Virus record (IMG/VR): IMGVR_UViG_3300022200_000053
Location: 1 to 56,480 of that record
Direction: 5' to 3' (one strand)
DNA: 56,480 nucleotides
Origin: a virus
The notes under the pieces were generated by a model that was not told where the DNA came from, did no database searches, and saw nothing but the letters and a program-made list of their open reading frames with translations. The position numbers and the translations under genes were made by a program. Position 1 is the first letter of the stretch; every line of letters starts with the position of its first letter. Positions 23,694 to 31,103 of this stretch are shown piece by piece.

Positions 23694-23894
23694 ATGGCAC
23701 AAGAGAAATCACCTATCAACTTTGACAAAACTATTGCTGGATTCAATGTTACAGAACATGGAATCAAATCGTACAGCAAATCATTTAAACTTGGTCCATT
23801 CCAACTCACACTCAATGCACGTGAGTCTGGTGTGCGTGGATCAATCAGTATCCCTGGCACTGGACTAAGCAAACGAAACATTAAATTAATCTAA
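23694..23894 (+). CDS. Small protein resembling DUF4236 N-terminus
   Basis: A 66-residue protein. LNARESGVRGSISIPGTGLS followed by KRNI resembles the DUF4236 pattern (LN-SKSGV ... GIPGTGLSY) of uncharacterised bacterial and phage proteins. The function of that family is not known to me. Confidence 0.5.
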   Translation: MAQEKSPINFDKTIAGFNVTEHGIKSYSKSFKLGPFQLTLNARESGVRGSISIPGTGLSKRNIKLI

Positions 23895-23897
23895 AGA

Positions 23898-23984
23898 TTG
23901 GGCATCTAACAGAATACATCCTCCCCTCACACTCCCCTAGTGGAGTACCAAGGGGATCTTTTATTCTTTAGTGTAAGTCCTAGG
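23898..23984 (+). repeat. Family B element, copy 5, with nested family E hairpin
   Basis: TTGGG/CCTAG outer helix (23898-23902/23979-23983), CAT (23903-23905) opposite TGTAAGT (23972-23978). The apical arm is extended: CTAA and AGAATA pair with TATTCT and TTAG. It carries a family E hairpin, ACTCC (23931-23935)/GGAGT (23942-23946) flanked by TCCCCT/AAGGGGA, like the one at 23285. Confidence 0.75.
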
Positions 23985-24011
23985 TTTATTCTCTATTTAC
24001 TTAACACAAAC

Positions 24012-24218
24012 ATGACTGATACCAAGCTCGACGAATTCCACGCAAAAGCAGCACAACTCATTCGTGCAATTATTATCAACGCAATTAAAGACACTGCCGA
24101 TTGTCATTGGCGTGTTGCTGAAGGACCAGAGGAAGGTAGCCAGATGGTTCGTGTCCGTGACCTAATGGCATGGGCCGAACAAACTGCATCCAACCTGGAG
24201 AAAACTGATGACAACTGA
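24012..24218 (+). CDS. Small protein of unknown function
   Basis: A 68-residue protein starting at ATG 24012, after the family B element and a TTAACACAAAC leader. Helical (FHAKAAQLIRAIIINAIKDT). It overlaps the next gene by 11 nt. Confidence 0.6.
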   Translation: MTDTKLDEFHAKAAQLIRAIIINAIKDTADCHWRVAEGPEEGSQMVRVRDLMAWAEQTASNLEKTDDN

Positions 24219-24576
24219 ACCAAACCCAGCATTGAAATTAGGTGACTTAATAGAACAGCTTGAATCAGACATTGATTGCTATAAGATTAGCACGAGCGAG
24301 GCTCTTGCACGTGCCTATGCCGCTGGCGCTGATCAGCAACTTGCAGAAGACGCAAAGTGGCTAGATCACCATGCTCTGAATGCAGCACATCTAAAAACTA
24401 TTCCCGTAGGTGACTTGCTAAAAGAAGCTATGCGTCCCAAACCGCCGAGCTTAAAGGCACAGGCACTGCAGGCTCTTGCAAATGCAGACGGTGCTGATCA
24501 TCCGGTGGTTGCCACTGTCCTCACTGCAGATCAACACGCGCTGATCCGCCGCGCTCTTGAACTCTTACCTGACTAA
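24208..24576 (+). CDS. Synechococcus-type conserved protein (RRALE-LPD family)
   Basis: A 122-residue protein. The C-terminal pattern PPSLKAQALQALANAD ... LIRRALELLPD is shared with the 110-residue protein at 30747 (PSSLKEQALEALKHTE ... IIRRALESLPD). I know this family from marine Synechococcus and associated metagenomes, without assigned function. It supports a marine picocyanobacterial host. Confidence 0.7.
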   Translation: MTTEPNPALKLGDLIEQLESDIDCYKISTSEALARAYAAGADQQLAEDAKWLDHHALNAAHLKTIPVGDLLKEAMRPKPPSLKAQALQALANADGADHPVVATVLTADQHALIRRALELLPD

Positions 24577-24581
24577 ACACC

Positions 24582-24899
24582 ATGCCTAAGAAACCTGAAC
24601 TCAATCCGCACTTTCCATCTGGACCACGAACAATTACTCTTGACCTTGAAGAGAACCAATGGTGGCATCTTATTTATACCCTTAGGGGTGAAATTGATAA
24701 CTACAAGACACTTCGACTTGATCTTGTTAATAGAGGCAAAGAGAAGTACAAAGAGCACATTGATTTGTATACAGACAGCATTCGAAATACAATCTCTCTT
24801 CTCGAGTCTCTTGAGACACAGATTGCTCCTTTGTATTTCACCAGGGATAGACAAGCTGAATACAGAAAGCGCAAGCTTGACACTATAGAATTTGATTAA
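24582..24899 (+). CDS. Small helical protein
   Basis: A 105-residue charged protein with a beta start (RTITLDLEENQWWHLIYTLR) and long helices. Starts 5 nt after the upstream stop. No family recognised. Confidence 0.6.
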   Translation: MPKKPELNPHFPSGPRTITLDLEENQWWHLIYTLRGEIDNYKTLRLDLVNRGKEKYKEHIDLYTDSIRNTISLLESLETQIAPLYFTRDRQAEYRKRKLDTIEFD

Positions 24900-24902
24900 A
24901 GC

Positions 24903-24958
24903 TTGGGCGTCTGTACTCGTTGTGCAAACAGCACAGAAGGAGGCAGTGTAAGTCCCAA
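24903..24958 (+). repeat. Family B element, copy 6
   Basis: TTGGG/CCCAA (24903-24907/24954-24958) replaces the CTGGG/CCCAG of other copies, a compensatory change. CGT (24908-24910) opposes TGTAAGT (24947-24953). The apical part has CTG/CAG and TGTGC/GCACA. Confidence 0.8.
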
Positions 24959-24988
24959 TGTCCACACCACTCTTATCTCAACTCAACC

Positions 24989-25174
24989 ATGCAAACATTT
25001 GAATCCAATCTTAATCTTTTTCAACGTAACAACATTGCTTCTTGTGCAATACAACGTGCTAAAGAACACCTCTGTGACAACGATCGTTTTGATGGAGAGT
25101 ACGCAACTGTAAAGATGTGGACACGTTACAAGTGTCACATCTCGACCACTGTTTCTTTTGTGGAGCCTGACTGA
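24989..25174 (+). CDS. Small protein of unknown function
   Basis: A 61-residue protein from ATG 24989 (leader ATCTCAACTCAACC, no SD). Contains CDNDRFDGEYATVKMWTRYK. It overlaps the next ATG by 1 nt. Confidence 0.6.
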   Translation: MQTFESNLNLFQRNNIASCAIQRAKEHLCDNDRFDGEYATVKMWTRYKCHISTTVSFVEPD

Positions 25175-25428
25175 TGACTGTTCTTGCCATTGAACATACT
25201 TCATTCATTGATGATACCCATGTCACAATTACAGCAGTTGTTGACGAGATGCGCCTGCTCTATCGGGCAACTCATTTCGAACCTGAAGAGTGGGCTCCTG
25301 CTCTTTGCATTACAACTATCCAGCTGGATCCAGAGGAACCGATTCCTCTTGACGAAGATGGCTTCTGCAGCTATCTTGATCACCTCGATCCTGACTGGCA
25401 AATCGTTGACACCTCAGACGAACAATGA
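25174..25428 (+). CDS. Small acidic protein
   Basis: An 84-residue acidic protein with a beta-rich start (MTVLAIEHTSFIDDTHVTIT) and an Asp/Glu-rich end. Coupled by overlap to both neighbours. Unknown. Confidence 0.6.
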   Translation: MTVLAIEHTSFIDDTHVTITAVVDEMRLLYRATHFEPEEWAPALCITTIQLDPEEPIPLDEDGFCSYLDHLDPDWQIVDTSDEQ

Positions 25429-25574
25429 TTGGCTTCTCAATTGAATTCAAGCGTTGGTATGTGATTGTACGTGGTCCCAAAGGACGTACGTACTTGGCAA
25501 CTGGTTTTGCTAAATGCATGCCAATCATCACACCAACCGGTACCTACACCATTGATCAATACTTAGGACAGTAA
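25425..25574 (+). CDS. Small basic protein
   Basis: A 49-residue ORF whose ATG overlaps the preceding TGA (ATGA). MIGFSIEFKRWYVIVRGPKG looks like a beta-hairpin protein. It is followed by family C copy 1. Confidence 0.6.
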   Translation: MIGFSIEFKRWYVIVRGPKGRTYLATGFAKCMPIITPTGTYTIDQYLGQ

Positions 25575-25579
25575 TGATC

Positions 25580-25607
25580 ACGTCCTGGGCATGACGTTAA
25601 ACTGTCC
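25580..25607 (+). repeat. Family C pseudoknot, copy 1
   Basis: ACGTC (25580-25584) pairs with GACGT (25593-25597). GGGCA (25587-25591) pairs with TGTCC (25603-25607, one G-U), with the helices interleaved. An A-rich loop TAAAC lies between. Located between two small genes. Confidence 0.85.
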
Positions 25608-25630
25608 ATTCCCTTTACCTATTCAATTCA

Positions 25631-25831
25631 ATGCAATTCCAAATTACCAAAATACACTTTGATTTGGATTCTAATGATTTAATTCAGCAACCAAATCTTC
25701 AAGAAAGTTTACAAGAAGAATATGTTGGTCAAATTTGGGAAGCAGACGACGAAGATGACTTAGTTGAAGAGCTAACCTGTGCAACAGGCTGGTGCATTAA
25801 GTCTATAGATTATCGTCACATTCTCAATTGA
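25631..25831 (+). CDS. Small acidic protein
   Basis: A 66-residue acidic protein (QIWEADDEDDLVEELTCATG). Leader CCTATTCAATTCA without SD. No family recognised. Confidence 0.6.
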   Translation: MQFQITKIHFDLDSNDLIQQPNLQESLQEEYVGQIWEADDEDDLVEELTCATGWCIKSIDYRHILN

Positions 25832-25836
25832 CCAAC

Positions 25837-25863
25837 CGTCCTGGGCATGACGTTAAACTGCCT
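25837..25863 (+). repeat. Family C pseudoknot, copy 2
   Basis: CGTC/GACG (25837-25840/25849-25852) interleaved with GGGCA/TGCCT (25843-25847/25859-25863, one G-U). It precedes the PcfJ-like gene by 27 nt. Confidence 0.85.
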
Positions 25864-25889
25864 ACACTTAACTCAACCCCAACCGCATC

Positions 25890-27617
25890 ATGCAATTTTC
25901 TCTTCCTTCTAACCTGCAACAAGAGCTCCTGGCTTACGATCCAAAGCTCAAAGCTTTAGCTAAGGAGACCAAGGTCAAGACAACCAAGAAGCCTAAGTTT
26001 CCTCTTGGTAAGATTCCTTGCCTCATCCCTACACACATTGTGCGTGAACAACTGCAGCTTGATGCAGTCGAACAGATCAATGCATCGCCTGCAGCAGAAC
26101 GTTTCCATCGATTTACCAAGGTGGTAGATGTTGCTACACCACAAGCACGTACTATCACCACAGCTATTCTGTATCACTTTGAACAATGCTGGTATGCAGC
26201 ATGGCTACCTGGTAAAGATGATGACTACATCTATGGTTACTCTTATGCATTCAAAGATACTGCTGCTGCAGCTAAGGTTGTTCCTAATCAAATCTGGAAT
26301 AGCCGCGAGCATTACAACCAATATGACTTAGGTCGCGGCAGTATTCTTTACTACTGCACTGTATATATGACTAGGAAAGCAATCATTAATGGTGATGATT
26401 CCAGGCGTTGGCGTGCTATTGGTTTATCATCTTGGTCACAGAAAGGACGTGAGATAGCTACTGCACTTTCTCAGTTTGAAGAAGCATTGCAAGCGACTAT
26501 TCCCACATGGACCGATAGTCGTTCTATGTTTGATCGTATCAGCTGTAAAGATATCTGGGATGCACTTGAGATTCCTAGGTTGATGTTCCAGAATGTTACT
26601 AATAAATCACAGCTCTCTCTAACAGTTGATACGTTTATTACCTTGGCCAATAACTGGAGCAATACTGTTAATTACTCATCAACTAGTTATCACATCCTGA
26701 CGCACATCTCCCATATTATCTCAAAGCCTGCGATCAAGAAAAGATTACAGGCTTCACTTGATCGGTCTCTTGTTGCTTACCAAGATGTGACCACAGAGAA
26801 ACGCAAGCAAGTCAAGTATGGCTACAAAGAATTCAGTAAGGTATGTAACTCTATCTATAAGATCAATTGCATCTGGCCTGATACTCCTATTGATCATTAC
26901 CTGAACTACTACGAAGAACTGCGTACATTAGATATTGAGCATTTGCGTACCAGTGGGGTATCGGGTTCTTCTTTATTGATTACTTGGTTGCAAGAAAATA
27001 TGCCCGTTGCATCATTTTTTAACATGGTACGGAAGACCAAAGAAAAGTATGACGCAGAACGTAGTCGTCTCAGCAATTACTCTGATTATGACTACATCAC
27101 TCATAGTCTTTATGAGATGAATGACACATTCTCCATGCTTACTCGTTTGCTTGAGAATGGAAAGATTGTTGAACCTCCCAAGCGTTGGAGGATGCCTGAC
27201 TTCCATGACTATGTGCAAGCAGAGAACTGGAAGATCCAGAACCCTAAGCTCAAGCTGCACCAAGACCTCTTCCCTCAGCCTATCAAGATTGATGTAGCTG
27301 GCGAGACTTGGACTTTCCTGCAGCCTATTGATACGCATCAGCTAGCTGCTTGGGGACAAGCAGTACGTAACTGTGTCGGATCTGCCTCTCACTACGCAGA
27401 AGACATTAAGAAACGTAAGCACTTCATTGTTTTGTGCATGGTAGGTAGCAAGCCAACCTTCACGATTCAGATGGATGTATCCATGGGTGTCATGAACGTC
27501 AAACAAATTGCTGGCGTTGCTAACCAGCGGTTGTCTGATGAGGAACGCGACAAGTACAGCGCTGCCTTCAAGCAGGCTTTACAGCAGCGTGAAAAGCAGC
27601 TAGCATCTGAGAGCTGA
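25890..27617 (+). CDS. PcfJ-like domain protein
   Basis: A 575-residue protein. The C-terminal 120 residues match the PcfJ-like pattern: LAAWGQAVRNCVGSASHYAE, then a strand with FIVLCMVGSKPTFTIQMDV, and VMNVKQIAGVANQRLSDEE (conserved Asn-Cys-Val, Thr-Ile-x-Met and Gln-Ile-x-Gly-x-x-Asn positions). PcfJ-like proteins occur on conjugative plasmids and in phages, and their biochemical role is not established. The N-terminal 430 residues are helical and not recognised. It is preceded by family C copy 2 and a CACTTAACTCAACCCC leader. Confidence 0.7.
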   Translation: MQFSLPSNLQQELLAYDPKLKALAKETKVKTTKKPKFPLGKIPCLIPTHIVREQLQLDAVEQINASPAAERFHRFTKVVDVATPQARTITTAILYHFEQCWYAAWLPGKDDDYIYGYSYAFKDTAAAAKVVPNQIWNSREHYNQYDLGRGSILYYCTVYMTRKAIINGDDSRRWRAIGLSSWSQKGREIATALSQFEEALQATIPTWTDSRSMFDRISCKDIWDALEIPRLMFQNVTNKSQLSLTVDTFITLANNWSNTVNYSSTSYHILTHISHIISKPAIKKRLQASLDRSLVAYQDVTTEKRKQVKYGYKEFSKVCNSIYKINCIWPDTPIDHYLNYYEELRTLDIEHLRTSGVSGSSLLITWLQENMPVASFFNMVRKTKEKYDAERSRLSNYSDYDYITHSLYEMNDTFSMLTRLLENGKIVEPPKRWRMPDFHDYVQAENWKIQNPKLKLHQDLFPQPIKIDVAGETWTFLQPIDTHQLAAWGQAVRNCVGSASHYAEDIKKRKHFIVLCMVGSKPTFTIQMDVSMGVMNVKQIAGVANQRLSDEERDKYSAAFKQALQQREKQLASES

Positions 27618-27665
27618 AGCCAAGGCAAGGGGCGTCTATCCTCGTTATAGATGCTCTGTTTATCT

Positions 27666-27890
27666 ATGCCTGATTACACAGACGATCAGCTACTTGCCAT
27701 GGCTATGGCAAATCTTGGAGAGTACATCCATGAAAACTCACCTCGTTATGTATTAATTGAAGATCCTCGCAACGAGGATGACTACGATAGCTGGACTTAC
27801 GGAATGGAAGTCCTGCCGCAAGATCACACTTGGCAGTCAACATCAATTGATGTTGATGTAAGTCCAAGTGATGCAGATATGGCGGAATAG
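27666..27890 (+). CDS. Small acidic protein overlapping the tRNA
   Basis: A 74-residue acidic protein from ATG 27666 (ATG 27651 is also possible). Contains LIEDPRNEDDYDSWTYGMEV. Its last 18 nt overlap the 5' end of tRNA-Leu, so its stop lies inside the tRNA sequence and tRNA maturation would cut the message. Confidence 0.5.
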   Translation: MPDYTDDQLLAMAMANLGEYIHENSPRYVLIEDPRNEDDYDSWTYGMEVLPQDHTWQSTSIDVDVSPSDADMAE

Positions 27891-27958
27891 GTAGACGCAA
27901 CGGACTTAAAATCCGTAGGCCACTGGCCGTGAGAGTTCGAGTCTCTCTATCTGCACCA
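27873..27958 (+). tRNA. tRNA-Leu (UAA anticodon)
   Basis: An 86-nt tRNA. Acceptor GCAGATA/TATCTGC is followed by encoded ACCA. D-loop has GGTAGACGC. Anticodon loop CTTAAAA gives UAA. A long variable arm is present and the T-loop is TTCGAGT. It is canonical in every arm, unlike the tRNA-like elements nearby. Confidence 0.95.
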
Positions 27959-27980
27959 ACCCATCACATCACACAACACC

Positions 27981-28343
27981 ATGCAAATCTTTGCTGCATT
28001 CAAACACCTCATCCCTGAATTCCATGCATACTCTGACGAGGACAAGCGTTACAACATTGGTGCTACCTGGACTGCTGCTGATGGGCTCCAGGACTTTCAC
28101 AACCTAGAGCTACGGTATGTCCGTAACTCTGAGAGGCTTGCGCTCCAAGGTGATCCACAGCCTGATGGAAGCTGGAAGTATGTCGAACCCAATGGCTGCG
28201 TCCATACCATCTCCGCTGAACGTGCTAAGCACTTTATGGAGCAGACCCAAGCACATGCACACATCGTGTGTGACATGCTCGATAAGCTAAGGGAGTCTGG
28301 TATAGGGCAGGAAGTCCTGGACACACAAGCCCATCCCGCATAG
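27981..28343 (+). CDS. Small protein of unknown function
   Basis: A 120-residue protein. Beta-rich middle (NLELRYVRNSERLALQGDPQ, KYVEPNGCVHTISAERAKHF) and helical end. Starts after CCCATCACATCACACAACACC, no SD. No family recognised. Confidence 0.6.
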   Translation: MQIFAAFKHLIPEFHAYSDEDKRYNIGATWTAADGLQDFHNLELRYVRNSERLALQGDPQPDGSWKYVEPNGCVHTISAERAKHFMEQTQAHAHIVCDMLDKLRESGIGQEVLDTQAHPA

Positions 28344-28363
28344 AATCTCTGAGGAATGTTCGG

Positions 28364-28380
28364 CCCCTGCAATGCAGGGG
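28364..28380 (+). other. 7-bp hairpin just before a start codon
   Basis: CCCCTGC (28364-28370), AAT, GCAGGGG (28374-28380), followed by TCTTTCTCT and ATG 28390. It could be an intrinsic terminator with a weak T-run or a translational control hairpin. Confidence 0.65.
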
Positions 28381-28389
28381 TCTTTCTCT

Positions 28390-28764
28390 ATGACAAATGA
28401 AACCCAAACTGGACTCATTGATCTTGACCTTGTTGACAAAGTCCATGCAATGATTCCCAAGTCAACATGGCCTGTTGTTACCAAGGGTGTTGTCTCTTAT
28501 ATCGTTGACAACATGCCTGGTTCTGTTGTTGAACAACTGACGGGTTCATACACTGACTTCGAAGAAGCAGAGAAGATTCTCTTGAGTTATTACCAAGATG
28601 AATCCAGGTCTGATGGTAAAGAATTGATCACTGATTCTTTTGGCATTCTTGGTGCAGAGAATATCCTTTACTACTTGGATTCACTGCAACTTGATAAGCT
28701 AGCTGATCATCTAAACAACAAGACTCCCACTGAAGATGACATTTCAGAAACAGGAGAGGGGTAA
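28390..28764 (+). CDS. Small acidic protein
   Basis: A 124-residue protein with normal globular composition (STWPVVTKGVVSYIVDNMPG). The 3' end overlaps the zinc-ribbon gene by 29 nt. ATG 28390 is used because the upstream frame runs through the hairpin. Unknown. Confidence 0.6.
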   Translation: MTNETQTGLIDLDLVDKVHAMIPKSTWPVVTKGVVSYIVDNMPGSVVEQLTGSYTDFEEAEKILLSYYQDESRSDGKELITDSFGILGAENILYYLDSLQLDKLADHLNNKTPTEDDISETGEG

Positions 28765-29101
28765 ATGCCCAAGCTGTAATGGTCTTGGTGTATGGACCAT
28801 CCAATCACGTAAAGCTACACATGGTCAAAGGCGACGCAAAGAGTGCAGGCTCTGTGGCCATCGCTTCACCACATATGAGATTTCATCTGAGGACTATGCC
28901 AAGTATGATCACTTCCTTTACATGCATGAAGAATTATGTAGACGATTGGGTACATTCGAGGTAAAGCCTGCAACTGAGGATAAGATCACGTGCATCACAT
29001 GCGCCCATAACAAAGGTGATACATGTGACTACGACTTCCCTGAGTACAACACATCCGATTCATCTGATTGCATTCACTATGAGTTCGAAACGTCAGTTTG
29101 A
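28736..29101 (+). CDS. NrdR-like zinc-ribbon protein
   Basis: A 121-residue protein. CPSCNGLGVWTIQSRKATHG, QRRRKECRLCGHRFTTYEIS is very close to the NrdR zinc ribbon (CPxC ... R-x-RR-x-CxxCxxRFTTYE), which binds NrdR boxes upstream of ribonucleotide reductase genes. The ATP-cone that follows in full NrdR is absent; instead there is a second Cys cluster (CITCAHNKGDTCDYDFPE). It may act as a DNA-binding decoy or regulator of nucleotide genes. ThyX lies 0.5 kb downstream. Confidence 0.75.
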   Translation: MTFQKQERGKCPSCNGLGVWTIQSRKATHGQRRRKECRLCGHRFTTYEISSEDYAKYDHFLYMHEELCRRLGTFEVKPATEDKITCITCAHNKGDTCDYDFPEYNTSDSSDCIHYEFETSV

Positions 29102-29381
29102 TTACCGTATTGGTGATCGTGTTGCCGAACGTCCTAAGACTCATGGCTTGTTCACCAGGTCACCTGAGTTACGTCAACAGCTACAGAAGTACCGCACTCA
29201 GCGGTACGGAACTGTGGTAGGGATGAGCACCAGGGTAAATAAGAATGGTGCACGCTTTAAAGTTCTTCTTATCCAATGGGATGGACTTAAGACACCATCT
29301 GAACATGCACGCATGCGCATCTGTCCTGCCTCAGAAATTGCACGCCTTACTAACGAAGTTGTGGTGCCAGGAGATATGTAA
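29079..29381 (+). CDS. Small basic SH3-like protein
   Basis: A 100-residue basic protein starting at ATG 29079, inside the end of the preceding gene. FDYRIGDRVAERPKTHGLFT and YGTVVGMSTRVNKNGARFKV, LLIQWDG suggest a KOW/SH3-like barrel that could bind nucleic acid. Function unknown. Confidence 0.55.
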   Translation: MSSKRQFDYRIGDRVAERPKTHGLFTRSPELRQQLQKYRTQRYGTVVGMSTRVNKNGARFKVLLIQWDGLKTPSEHARMRICPASEIARLTNEVVVPGDM

Positions 29382-29383
29382 GC

Positions 29384-29593
29384 ATGGATGATCTACAGAA
29401 AGCTTTTCTGCGTGGTGCATGCGTTACCATCCTTGGCTTTGCAGCAACTGGTTTGTTGGCATCAATCTTCTTGACGCCTGATGAACCCAAAGACACATCT
29501 AAGTTTGAAGTCCTTGATCAGTATCAGGGTTGCTCAGTAATCCGATACACTGATCCAACATCACGTTGGCATTATTTCCTTAAGTGTTCATGA
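29384..29593 (+). CDS. Small membrane protein with Cys pair
   Basis: A 69-residue protein. A transmembrane helix at about residues 10-30 is followed by YQGCSVIRYTDPTSRWHYFL and a terminal KCS. It is similar in plan to the other anchor-plus-Cys proteins of this window. Its stop overlaps the ThyX start. Confidence 0.6.
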   Translation: MDDLQKAFLRGACVTILGFAATGLLASIFLTPDEPKDTSKFEVLDQYQGCSVIRYTDPTSRWHYFLKCS

Positions 29594-30315
29594 TTAACGA
29601 TCCTTACTTCCGTGTTGATGTCCTTAATAGGACAGAGAATCCTCAGACGCTGTGCTGGTATGCGATGCATCAAGACTACAGCGAAGAGTATGTGTTCAAT
29701 GAAGATCCACCGTCTGAAACAGAAGCTGGCAATTTAATTGTCAAGCATCTGCTAGCAGGTGAGCGTGGTCATTACGGACCACTGGAACATCCTTCTATCA
29801 CATTCAATGTTGGATGGTTTCCACACTCAGTAATGCAACAAGCACGCACCCATCGTGTTGGTGTCAGCTTTGATGTGCAGTCCGGTAGGTATACCGGTAA
29901 GCGCATCATGGATGTGCATAAAACTAAACGTAAACCAGAAGAAGTGTTTTACCTCAGACCTGTTGGTGAGTACACCGATAGGTCTGGTAAGCGGTATAGA
30001 TACGGCATGCAGGAACGCAATGATGATATTGCAGAATGTCTTGTTGCTTCCGCTCATTACGTTGACAAGATTGAAAAAGGATACGCAGAGGAACATGCAC
30101 GTGACATGATTCCTTACGCAATCCGTCAACACTTTGTTGTGTCATTCAATCTTCGTAGTGCACTTCACTTCATGGACTTACGTTCCAAGAAGGATGCACA
30201 AGAAGAGATCCGTGCCATGTGTGATCTCATGTGGCCGCACCTCCAAATATGGGCACCAGAGGTCACGGCCTGGTACGAGAAGACTCGCTTGCACAAGGCA
30301 AGACTGGCTCCCTAG
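29590..30315 (+). CDS. thyX: Flavin-dependent thymidylate synthase
   Basis: A 241-residue protein from ATG 29590 (TGATG coupling). ThyX makes dTMP from dUMP with FAD, NADPH and methylene-tetrahydrofolate. The signature region reads QQARTHRVGVSFDVQSGRYT, a variant of the RHRxxS...SGRY motif in which the first Arg-His-Arg is shifted. HPSITFNVGWFPHSVMQQAR upstream and RQHFVVSFNLRSALHFMDLR near the C-terminus also fit the family. Phage ThyX boosts dTTP supply for replication. Confidence 0.93.
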   Translation: MINDPYFRVDVLNRTENPQTLCWYAMHQDYSEEYVFNEDPPSETEAGNLIVKHLLAGERGHYGPLEHPSITFNVGWFPHSVMQQARTHRVGVSFDVQSGRYTGKRIMDVHKTKRKPEEVFYLRPVGEYTDRSGKRYRYGMQERNDDIAECLVASAHYVDKIEKGYAEEHARDMIPYAIRQHFVVSFNLRSALHFMDLRSKKDAQEEIRAMCDLMWPHLQIWAPEVTAWYEKTRLHKARLAP

Positions 30316-30491
30316 AACATGGCAGCAGGTTGCTTTTTGAGTTCTTTGATGGCATGCTTGGACTCAACATCCTTGCGTGCCATCTTTTTCTTTTGATCAA
30401 TTAAGTACACAATCAATGCATTGTTCAATTTGGTTAGCTCCAATGTTTTTTGTGCTAGCTCCAATGAGGTTTTTGCAATTTCTTGATTCAT
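30312..30491 (-). CDS. Small Lys/Leu-rich helical protein
   Basis: A 59-residue ORF with AGGAGG 9 nt before its ATG. It is a helical, basic protein (AKTSLELAQKTLELTKLNNA). Its stop overlaps the ThyX stop convergently by 3 nt. It forms a two-gene minus-strand unit with the next gene. Confidence 0.65.
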   Translation of the reverse strand: MNQEIAKTSLELAQKTLELTKLNNALIVYLIDQKKKMARKDVESKHAIKELKKQPAAMF

Positions 30492-30640
30492 TTGATCTGA
30501 CCTCCTGTTACATAAGGAAAGTAACAGGCGTTACGGTACTTCAAGCAAAGCCACGGACGATGTGCTAGATTCCACCAGGCTCTATCTTTCTCAGCCTGTG
30601 CCTTTTGGTTGTACTTGACACCTCGATACGTAAGAGTCAT
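30488..30640 (-). CDS. Small DUF4278-like protein
   Basis: A 50-residue protein starting at ATG 30640. MTLTYRGVKYNQ matches the start of DUF4278 proteins, which are common in cyanobacteria and their phages and of unknown role. Its stop overlaps the next ATG by 4 nt. Confidence 0.65.
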   Translation of the reverse strand: MTLTYRGVKYNQKAQAEKDRAWWNLAHRPWLCLKYRNACYFPYVTGGQIK

Positions 30641-30655
30641 GATGCATTCGGCATC

Positions 30656-30685
30656 TATCAATACAGTAAGAATACTTCTGTATTG
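30656..30685. other. 10-bp inverted repeat
   Basis: ATCAATACAG pairs with CTGTATTGAT around about ten bases. It lies upstream of the two minus-strand genes and of the divergent gene at 30747, in the expected place for an operator. It resembles the AATACTACAG-type inverted repeat at 22846. Confidence 0.6.
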
Positions 30686-30746
30686 ATATTGATGTCGTTC
30701 GTCATGTAACACAACCACCAATTAGTTCTACACACTACCAACTCTC

Positions 30747-31079
30747 ATGACTAACAACAATCACCCGATCACTCCGCCGCCTGAACTGGTAGAGCAGTGG
30801 TACGAGGCCATAGACAACTCGTCTACATCTTGGAAACAGGAGCTAGCCACCCAAGCCGCCCGTTGGGGCGCAGACATGGAGCTGGAAACATGCTGTCAGT
30901 GGTTATCCATAGAAGGATATGACTTAGTTGCTGCTAAGTTCCGCGCCGCCCGCCGCCCCGAGCCGTCGAGCTTGAAGGAGCAGGCGCTTGAGGCTCTTAA
31001 GCACACAGAGGAAGGTTGGCGGCCTGTTCCTGCAGACTGTGCGATTATCCGCCGCGCTCTTGAATCCCTGCCCGATTAG
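30747..31079 (+). CDS. Synechococcus-type conserved protein (RRALE-LPD family)
   Basis: A 110-residue protein. PPELVEQWYEAIDNSSTSWK, ELATQAARWGADMELETCCQWL and IIRRALESLPD match a family I associate with marine Synechococcus. Paralogue of the 24208 gene. No known function. Confidence 0.7.
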   Translation: MTNNNHPITPPPELVEQWYEAIDNSSTSWKQELATQAARWGADMELETCCQWLSIEGYDLVAAKFRAARRPEPSSLKEQALEALKHTEEGWRPVPADCAIIRRALESLPD

Positions 31080-31103
31080 TCAACATCACTTCTCACCTTG
31101 ACA

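Noticed and set aside
27840-27872. Seventh family B copy (GTAAGTCC at 27858)
   Set aside because: No matching 5' strand with GGGCAT was found and it lies in a coding frame before tRNA-Leu.
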